DNA from: Aquarana catesbeiana
Lineage: Eukaryota; Chordata; Amphibia; Anura; Ranidae
DNA: 64,000 bases
NCBI RefSeq assembly: GCF_042186555.1
Contig: NC_133333.1
Location: 63,049,628 to 63,113,627, forward strand
Direction: 5' to 3'
Within the stretch, counting starts at the first letter, position 1, and the number at the start of each line of letters is the position of its first letter. The notes under the pieces were generated by a model. The model made no database searches. It saw only the letters and a program-made list of their open reading frames with translations, and was not told the DNA's origin. The translations under genes were made by a program, and so were the position numbers. Positions 56,919 to 64,000 of this stretch are shown here, piece by piece.

Positions 56919-57250
56919 TCAGCGTAAGTTAATGTCTGATGATTTTCCGGGGACAAAGCTAGTCTGATTAATACTAACTAATGATGGTAAGAATATAGTC
57001 AGTTTCATGGCTAACACTTTGGTCAAGATTTTAAAGTCATAATTCAAAAGGGAGATTGGTCTATAAGATGCGCAAAGCTTGGGGTCTTTCCCTGGCTTGG
57101 GTATTAGTATAATGTGAGCCTGATACATCGATGATGGTAGGGGACTCATAGCCCTCATAGCTCTCTGAAAAGTCGCCCACTGACTGATAGCAGGTGGAGT
57201 GATATGCCGCAGGAGATCAAGAGAACGACGATGCGGCGACACCCCCTTCT
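56919..57250 (-). pseudogene. L1 ORF2, start of the reverse transcriptase domain
   Basis: Minus-strand frame with AMSPLPSSMYQAHIILIPKPGKDP, SYRPISLLNYDFKILTKVLA and NQTSFVPGKSSDINLR, the first RT blocks of L1. The part upstream (from about 57190 to 57356) merges into unrelated sequence of the tandem-repeat block. Confidence 0.8.
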
Positions 57251-59560
57251 CCCTCACCCTCAACCTCCAGTCACACTGGATAATGGCCATGGTGGCTGCC
57301 TGTGACTGGGACAGAACGACGGAGATTAAAGAAAAAAAAAGGTGTTTCTCTCTCACTCTGTGTCACTGTCTGTCTCTCTCTCTCTCTTTTTTCTCTCTCG
57401 CTCTCTTTTTTCTCTCACTCTCTCTTTCTCTCTCTCTCTCGCTCTCTCTCACAGTGGCTGCAATTGACGGGGCACGGTGGCTGAAATTGACGGGGCACAG
57501 TGGCTGCAATTGATGGGGCACAGTAGCTTCATGTGACGGGGCACAGTTGCTGCAATTGACGGGCACAGTGGCTTCATGTGATGGGGTACAGTGGCTGCAA
57601 TTGATGGGCACAGTGGCTTCATGTGATGGGTACGGTGGCTGCAATTGATGGGCACAGTGGCTTCATGTGACGGGGCACAGTGGCTTCATGTGACGGGCAC
57701 AGTGGCTTCGTGTGACGGGGCACAGTGGCTTCATGTGACGGGGCACAGTGGCTGCAATTGACAGGCACAGTGGCTTCATGTGACGGGACACAGTGGCTTC
57801 ATGTGACGGGGCACAGTGGCTTCATTTGATGGGGCATAGTGGCTGCAGTTGACGGGGCACAGTGGCTGCAATTGATGGGGCACAATGGCTGCAATTGACG
57901 GGGCACAGTGGCTGCAATTGACGGGCACAGTGGCTTCATTTGACGGGGCACAGTGGCTTCAATTGACGGGTCACAGTGGAACAGTGGCTGCAACTGACGG
58001 GCACAGTGGCTTCATTTGATGGGGCACAGTGGCTGCAATTGACGGGCACAGTGGCTTCAACTGACGAGGAACAGTGGCTGCAACTGACGGGCACAGTGGC
58101 TTCATTTGATGGGGCACAGTGGCTGCAATTGACGGGCCCTGTGGCTTCATTTGACAGGGCACAGTGGCTGCAATTGACAGGGCACAGTGGCTTCATTTGA
58201 CAGGGCACAGTGGCTTCATTTGACGGGTATTAGTATAATGTGAGCCTGATACATCGATGATGGTAGGGGACTCATAGCCCTCATAGCTCTCTGAAAAGTC
58301 GCCCACTGACTGATAGCAGGTGGAGTGATATGCCGCAGGAGATCAAGAGAACGACGATGCGGCGACACCCCCTTCTCCCTCACCCTCAACCTCCAGTCAC
58401 ACTGGATAATGGCCATGGTGGCTGCCTGTGACTGGGACAGAACGACGGAGATTAAAGAAAAAAAAAGGTGTTTCTCTCTCACTCTGTGTCACTGTCTGTC
58501 TCTCTCTCTCTCTTTTTTCTCTCTCGCTCTCTTTTTTCTCTCACTCTCTCTTTCTCTCTCTCTCTCGCTCTCTCTCACAGTGGCTTCATGTGATGGGGCA
58601 CAGTGGCTGCAATTGACGGGGCACAGTGGCTGCAATTGTCAGGCACAGTGGCTGCAATTGACGGGCACAGTGTCTTCATGTGACGGGGCACAGTGGCTTC
58701 ATGTGATGGGGCACAGTGGCTTCATGTGACGGGGCACAGTGGCTGCAATTGATGGGGCACAGTGGCTTCATTTGACGGGGCACAGTGGCTGCAATTGACG
58801 GGGCACGGTGGCTGAAATTGACGGGGCACAGTGGCTGCAATTGATGGAGCACAGTAGCTTCATGTGACGGGGCACAGTTGCTGCAATTGACGGGCACAGT
58901 GGCTTCATGTGATGGGGTACAGTGGCTGCAATTGATGGGCACAGTGGCTTCATGTGATGGGTACGGTGGCTGCAATTGATGGGCACAGTGGCTTCATGTG
59001 ACAGGGCACAGTGGCTTCATGTGACGGGCACAGTGGCTTCGTGTGACGGGGCACAGTGGCTTCATGTGACGGGGCACAGTGGCTGCAATTGACAGGCACA
59101 GTGGCTTCATGTGACGGGGCACAGTGGCTTCATGTGACGGGGCACAGTGGCTTCATTTGATGGGGCATAGTGGCTGCAGTTGACGGGGCACAGTGGCTGC
59201 AATTGATGGGGCACAATGGCTGCAATTGACGGGGCACAGTGGCTGCAATTGACGGGGCACAGTGGCTTCATTTGACGGGGCACAGTGGCTTCAATTGACG
59301 GGTCACAGTGGAACAGTGGCTGCAACTGACGGGCACAGTGGCTTCATTTGATGGGGCACAGTGGCTGCAATTGACGGGCACAGTGGCTTCAACTGACGAG
59401 GAACAGTGGCTGCAACTGACGGGCACAGTGGCTTCATTTGATGGGGCACAGTGGCTGCAATTGACGGGCCCTGTGGCTTCATTTGACAGGGCACAGTGGC
59501 TGCAATTGACAGGGCACAGTGGCTTCATTTGACAGGGCACAGTGGCTTCATTTGACGGGG
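57100..59560. repeat. 1.1-1.3 kb tandem duplication inside the L1 block
   Basis: GGTATTAGTATAATGTGAGCC and the following L1 piece, CT-rich microsatellite and minisatellite starting at 57100 are repeated from 58226. The second copy has a few more minisatellite units at its start. The duplicate L1 piece (58482-58216) is therefore not an independent element. Confidence 0.9.
57355..57452 (+). repeat. CT-rich microsatellite (copy at 58480-58578)
   Basis: CTCTCTCT runs broken by TTTTTTCT and CGCT, identical in both copies of the duplication. Confidence 0.95.
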
Positions 59561-59985
59561 CACAGTGGCTGCAATTGAGGGGAACAGTGGCTTCATTTGA
59601 CAGGCACAGTGGCTGCATTTGAAGGGCACAGTAACTGCATTTGACAGGCACAGTGGCTTCATTTGACTGGCACAGTGGCTTCATTTGACGGGCACAGTGG
59701 CCTCATTTGACGGGGCACAGTGGCTGCAATTGACGGGCACAGTGGCTGCAATTGATAGGCACAGTGGCTTAATTTGACGGAGCACAGTGGCTGCAATTGA
59801 CGGGCACAGTGGCTTCATTTGACGGGGCACAGTGGCTGCATTTGACGGGCACAGTGGCTGCATTTGACGGGCACAGTGGCTTCATTCGACGGGCACAGTG
59901 GCTTCATTCGACGGGCACAGTGGCTTCATTTGACTGGCACAGTGGCTTCATTTGACTGGCACAGTGGCTGCATTTGACTGCCCCT
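57453..59985 (+). repeat. Minisatellite A, about 22-bp units
   Basis: Units of the type GGCACAGTGGCTTCATTTGACGG and GGCACAGTGGCTGCAATTGACGG, over 80 in number including the duplication, with higher-order alternation of the TTCA and TGCAA forms. The many open frames on both strands come from the unit structure and are not genes. Confidence 0.95.
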
Positions 59986-60024
59986 TGGCTAATTTTAAAT
60001 AAATAAACTTGGGCTTTAGGGGGC

Positions 60025-60680
60025 AAGGGAAGGTAGGTCAGTGCATGCCAGGTAGGTAGGTCAGTGTTTGTCAGGTAGGTCAGTGTGTGTCAGGTAGGTG
60101 TCAAGGTAGATCAGTGTGTGTCAGGTAGGTTAGTACGTGTCAGGCATGTCATGTAGGTCAGTGTGTGTCAGGTAGGTCAGTGTATGTCAGCCAGGTAGGT
60201 CAGTGTGTGTCAGTTAGGTCAGTGTATGTCAGCCAGATAGGTCAGTGTATGTCATATAGGTAGGTCAGTGTATGTCAGGTAGAGCAGGTAGGTCAGTGTG
60301 GGTCAGTGTATGTCAGATAGGTAGGTCAGTGCATGTCAGTGTATGTCAGCCAGGTAGGTCAGTGTGTGTCAGGTAGGTCAGTGTATGGCAGTCAGATAGG
60401 TCAGTGTGTGTCAGGTAGGTCAGTGTGGGTCAGTGTATGTCAGATAGGTAGGTCAGTGCATGTCAGGTAGGTCAGTGTGGGTCAGTGTATGTCAGATAAG
60501 TAGGTCAGTGTGTGTCAAGTAAGTCAGTGTGTGTCACGTAGGTCAGTGTATATCTGTCAGATAGGTAGGTCAGTGTGTGTCAGGTAGGTTAGTACGTGTC
60601 AGGCATGTCATGTAGGTCAGTGTATGTCAGGTAGGTCAGTGTGGGTCAGTGAGTGTCAGTGTGTGTCAGGTAGGTAGGTC
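60025..60680 (+). repeat. Minisatellite B, about 19-bp units, left part
   Basis: Units around GTCAGTGTGTGTCAGGTAG with many variants. The same array resumes at 62293-62388, so the stretch between is an insertion. Confidence 0.95.
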
Positions 60681-61314
60681 ACATAGTTGCCAACAGTCCC
60701 GATTTTCCTGGGACAATCCCGATTTTGGGACCCTCATCCCGATTTAAGCTTGTCCCGATTATTTTCCCGGGATTTTGTTTCGGCCTAATTTTTGGCTAAA
60801 AACGGCACTGAACACAAGGAAGTGATCAGCCTCCACCCGCCGCTGCCACCAACCAGCCCCCGTGTGTCCGATGAGTGGGGACACTGATAGAAGGACCGGG
60901 GCTCCGCTGGCTGGGGACACCGATGGTCCTGGCTCCCCCCTTTCACAAGGCTCCATTTGGAAGGCTCCTCGTACCCCCAGCTTGGCCTAGGTCAGCCCCA
61001 CATCCTCACGCACCACAGGTACCATCTTCTGGACACGGCTCTGCTGGGTATTGTAGTGTAGTAATCAGTGTAGTGTAGTATAGTTGAACAAAAGGAAATA
61101 CCAAGTAAGTGGGACTTTGAAAGACCACCAACTCTGATGTAAAAATGAATAACTTTAATAATATTGCATGTTTAATACAAATAGATAAAAAGGTGAATAG
61201 CATCTACACAATACATACATGATACACAAAAACAAACAAAACACAAAAAAGCAATATATCATGGTATACAAAAGAACATCAATACTCTCCAATGGGTAGT
61301 GCACCCCGATACTC

Positions 61315-61353
61315 GACGCGTTTCCAGTCTTTTAAAAAAAGCACATTCATCAG
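61315..61353 (-). ncRNA. Hammerhead-ribozyme-like motif, copy 5
   Basis: On the minus strand CTGATGA, a weak stem, GAAAC, GC, GTC occur in order and all core boxes are canonical, but stem II is poor. Probably a decayed ribozyme. Confidence 0.4.
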
Positions 61354-61810
61354 GGGTAGAGAGTGAAGTATACTCAGATAAATGTTAATTCTAAAAATAC
61401 AAAGAGACATGTCAAAGAGGCATAGATTCAGGGACCTAGGCTGCACTTGTATATGCGAACACAACAGAATATGCGTATAACCAGAGAGAAAATGCACACC
61501 CCAACCGAAAAGCAAAAAAGGTAAAAGTGAGGAGGGAAAAATGGAAATGAGCATGGAAAAATATAATATAAGAAAAAATAGATAGTTCCCAACCTCACCT
61601 ACTAATTTGAATGATTCCATGTTCAAAAATAGGAGGCAGCTGTTATGATAACCACACAGATGGATGCCAGAACGGGGTAGCTGGATGCATAAAATGCAGA
61701 ATGTGTAGCAGTAAATGTGCTTGACAGCAATCAGGCACCACCTGTAAACTAATAAAAAATAGAATAACGTGAAATATAAAATGAAAAATAATTAAAAAAA
61801 AAAATTTGAA

Positions 61811-61896
61811 AAAATTATAAAAAATGAAGGAATTGCAAAAAATAAAAAAGGGAAAATTTTTTTTTTTGCAATTCCTTCATTTTTTATAATTTTTTT
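61811..61896. repeat. Perfect AT-rich hairpin
   Basis: AAAATTATAAAAAATGAAGG and following bases are matched exactly by the reversed copy about 20 bases later (arms of about 33 bp). Confidence 0.85.
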
Positions 61897-62292
61897 CAAT
61901 GCGCTTCAATCACCCTGACACCATAACAACCATGGTGCCGGGATGATTGAAGCACTAACCCCAGGTGTTTGGAGTATCTTCATCTGCTGATTTGTTAAAC
62001 TTCCTGGAATACACATATTTCTATTGTGGTGTAGGATCTGGGCCTGCTGTCCTTTCTTTCTTTCTCCCTCCATCCCTCATTCATTTCAAATTCTAACCAC
62101 ACCCTTTTGAGCCACGCCCATTTAAGCCACCCACTATTCCGCATAAACCACGCCCATATTTCGCCATGGCGTGCTTTGCACACCGCATTTTACTATTTTG
62201 CTATGTCACTCCTACAAACAAATGGCCTGCCCCCTAATTATAGCAAGGCTCACCCTACATGCAGAAAAGTGTCCCTAAATTTTTTTTTACAA

Positions 62293-62388
62293 GGTCAGTG
62301 TGTGTCAGGTAGATCAGTGTGTGTCAGATAGGTTAGTATGTGTCAGGCATGTCATGTAGGTCAGTGTATGTCAGCCAGGTAGGTAACA
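62293..62388 (+). repeat. Minisatellite B, right part
   Basis: Continuation of the GTCAGTGTGTGTCAGGTAG array after the insertion. Confidence 0.9.
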
Positions 62389-62489
62389 CCCCCCTCCATA
62401 CAACCCCACCGCCCGCTGCCCCATTCCCCCCCCCACCCCCCTGGTGCTGGGCTCTGACTTCGGGCTGAAGCCCCTAGTCTTTTTACCAC

Positions 62490-62813
62490 CTAGCAATGCC
62501 TCTGCTTCACTGCACCAATCTCCAGAACTAAAATAATGTATCTGCCCCCAGGATCTAAAGACACATGTATCACTTTATATGCAAGAGATTTGTTTAGAAG
62601 GATGGCGACCCCCCTGGCATAACTGGAATAAGTGGCATGAAAGTCCTTTTGCACCCAGGCTCTGCTCAGGGACAAGATCTTGTCCCCCAGAAGGTGGGTC
62701 TCCTGCAAAAAGATGATATGGGGTTTATGAGTGTTAAGGAATTTAAACATTAGAGACCTTTTAAATTTGTTGTTTAGACCTCTTATATTCCAAGAAATTA
62801 TTTTCATCTCCAT
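62490..62813 (-). pseudogene. L1 ORF2, N-terminal endonuclease fragment
   Basis: ATG at 62813 starts MEMKIISWNIRGLNN, followed by HIIFLQETHL with the catalytic glutamate, and VAILLNKSL. About 105 codons of the endonuclease are left; the remainder and the linker to RT are missing. The L1 insertion begins 1-2 bases upstream of the ATG. Confidence 0.8.
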
Positions 62814-62830
62814 AGTGAATGGTATAACTT

Positions 62831-63264
62831 AAAGTGGTTGTAAACCCTTACCTATACCCAGTGAAGGGACTATCCTCAGGTGATACACAGAGCTGAAACA
62901 AATCCTCCTACATACTGTAACTTTTATCTGTCTATCTGCAGTCTTCTCTACATCTGTTCAAAGTGCTGAATTTTTAAGCTTGCCTGAAAGCTCAGAAGCG
63001 CCTGGAAGGACTTTGCCAAAGCACTAAATTGGTAAAAGGCCTTTTCGCCACATTGACATATTTATTTGTGCAGGGTTGTCATTTCTGCTGTCTGCTGAGA
63101 ATTTCTGCCTAAAGGGGATTGTTCTTCTGTTTACCTTGGACATACAAATCAGATCCTAAGAGTAACCCAAGGGCCTTGACAGGACTATGCTGAAAACCAC
63201 ACTGGCCTGTATTCTATTTAGGGTCCAGCACCTCATCCCTTTATATTGGTAGAATTAATAGAAG
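62831..63264. repeat. Repeat-like DNA beginning AAAGTGGTTGTAAACCC
   Basis: The start resembles a common frog dispersed repeat, here directly next to the L1 target duplication. The rest shows no recognisable feature. Confidence 0.35.
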
Positions 63265-63565
63265 GAGAGATTTGAGGATTATAGTGTAGAGGTTAGTACT
63301 CTTACCTAGCAGCAATAGGGTCACTGGTTCAAATCCCGACCATGACACCATCTGCCTGGAGTTTGCATGTTCTCCCTGTGCTTGCGTGGGTTTCCTCCAG
63401 GTACTCCGGTTTCCTCCCACACTCCAAAGACACTCCAAAGACATGCTGGTAGTGGTACGTAAATCAGACCCTGTCTACAAATTAGCCCTAGTATGTGTAT
63501 GTGTTTGTAAGCGCGTTGGGACCCTGCAGGGTAAGGGACCGTGCTAGATCAAGATGCAACTCAAC
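63265..63565 (+). mobile_element. tRNA-derived SINE
   Basis: An internal promoter is visible: box A-like TAGTGTAGAGGTTAG (63282-63296) and a perfect box B GGTTCAAATCC (63326-63336). Downstream is the conserved SINE body GCATGTTCTCCCTGTGCTTG and GGTTTCCTCC. ACTCCAAAGAC is duplicated at about 63421-63443. A tRNA gene is excluded because no cloverleaf closes. Confidence 0.75.
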
Positions 63566-63629
63566 TCATAGTGGTGCCAAGTATGGAGAAAGTAACAACT
63601 GATTTAAATTTTATTACATAGATATGTAG

Positions 63630-63942
63630 TAGAATATATAGATATTGGCCTAAACTGAGGAATACTTTTTTTTTGGATATGTATTATAGCAGAAAGTAAA
63701 AAATATAGGGTTTTTTTTTCAAAATTGTCTGTCTTTTTTTTTTTTTTATATAGTATATAATAGTAAAAACTGCAAGAGGTGATCAAATACCACCAAAAGA
63801 AAACTCTATTTGTGGAAAAAAAAAGGACATCAATTTTGTTTGGGTACAACGTCGCACGGCCGCACAGTTAAAGCGACGCAGTGCTGTATCGCAAAAAATG
63901 GCCTGGTCATTAAGGGGGTAAAATCTTCCAGGGCTGAAGTTG
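63630..63942 (+). mobile_element. TTAA-flanked non-autonomous transposon, copy 4, truncated
   Basis: Matches the right third of copies 2 and 3 (ACCACCAAAAGAAAACTC, AACGTCGCACGGC, GTATCGCAAAAAATGGCCTGG) and ends GGCTGAAGTTG followed by TTAA at 63943-63946. The left part is missing. Confidence 0.7.
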
Positions 63943-64000
63943 TTAAAGTAAAATTGTTTAGCAACCAAGTCATGTCAGAACATCCTTTATCTAGCCACCA

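Larger units (their letters stand above)
60681..62290 (-). mobile_element. Insertion splitting minisatellite B
   Basis: The left edge is GTTGCCAACAGTCCCGATTTTCC with repeated TCCCGATTT phrases; the right edge is T-rich (TTTTTTTTTACAAGGTCAG). AGGTCA occurs at both junctions. Inside lies another AT-rich element with a hammerhead-like motif (about 61040-61870) and a perfect hairpin at 61811-61896. No coding. Confidence 0.5.
52056..62814 (-). mobile_element. L1 LINE, 5'-truncated, expanded by nested insertions
   Basis: GTGAATGGTATAACTT occurs at 52040-52055 and 62815-62830, the two ends of one L1 insertion on the minus strand. The 3' end is the T-rich stretch starting at 52056; the 5' end lies at the start of ORF2, so ORF1 is missing. 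Its ORF2 pieces appear in order at 62813-62490, 57250-56919, about 56430-56290, 56152-55727, 55854-55262 and 53970-53465. Other elements and tandem arrays occupy the gaps. Confidence 0.85.

Noticed and set aside
58216..58482. Second L1 RT piece as an independent insertion
   Set aside because: It is part of the tandem duplication of 57100-58225, with the same flanks.
57363..59863. Many repetitive frames (CPSIAATVPHQMKPL-type and GTVASFDGAQWLQLTG-type)
   Set aside because: Minisatellite units translated on both strands; no start context, domain or stable frame.
57453..60680. Array that might look like CRISPR
   Set aside because: Units are contiguous and all repeat, without unique spacers; the genome is vertebrate.
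63326..63336. Box B suggesting a tRNA gene
   Set aside because: No cloverleaf can be folded, and the body downstream is the conserved part of a SINE.

Overview
The window is vertebrate nuclear DNA, and the repeat mix points to an anuran amphibian, most likely a ranid-type frog. The evidence is tRNA-derived SINE sequence, L1, L2 and CR1 LINEs, Harbinger, hAT-like and TTAA-flanked DNA transposons, chromovirus Gypsy elements and a DIRS element. I found no host protein-coding gene, rRNA, tRNA gene or CRISPR array. Every long open frame I could interpret belongs to a mobile element or is an accident of low-complexity or tandem-repeat DNA.

Layout. 1-4586: inverted and tandem copies of a non-autonomous retroelement carrying hammerhead-ribozyme-like motifs, arranged like Penelope-like elements. 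4587-8660: a large fold-back repeat holding a TTAA-flanked element (6976-8091), itself hit by a hAT-like MITE (7338-7496). 8695-9680: 3' end and LTR of a non-autonomous LTR element. 9681-13802: a Harbinger transposon with two convergent genes (MADF-type protein and DDE transposase), interrupted by a 5'-truncated CR1 LINE. 13803-16850: sparse repeats. 16850-20393: an L2 LINE with a 2A-like motif. 20394-25943: mostly anonymous sequence with MITE-type repeats, including a TTAA element nested in another repeat (24040-25110). 25960-27070: a truncated L1 with a 16-bp target-site duplication (TSD). 28369-34740: Gypsy chromovirus 1 on the minus strand, TSD TGTGT, itself carrying a solo LTR and a MITE. 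37378-52002: a DIRS element on the minus strand, split by Gypsy chromovirus 2 (41779-50952, TSD CTGTC), which is split in turn by a very young non-autonomous LTR element (45901-49313, TSD GTATC). 52056-62814: a 5'-truncated L1 on the minus strand whose TSD copies lie 10.8 kb apart because other elements and two large minisatellites sit inside it. 62831-64000: a SINE and a truncated TTAA element.

Signals most worth a second look: (1) a hammerhead-like core (CTGANGA, stem, GAAAC, NNGTC) at six sites in at least four different repeats; (2) both chromoviruses have a primer-binding site 2 nt from the 5' LTR that is complementary to their own LTR just downstream of the promoter, the arrangement of Tf1/sushi self-priming; (3) a recent LTR insertion with almost identical LTRs and a single intact 690-codon frame of unknown function; (4) a three-deep retroelement nest resolved by exact 5-bp duplications; (5) a hydrophobic run followed by a 2A-like motif in L2. 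All comparisons were made by eye, so identity levels and exact ends are approximate unless an exact duplication is quoted.
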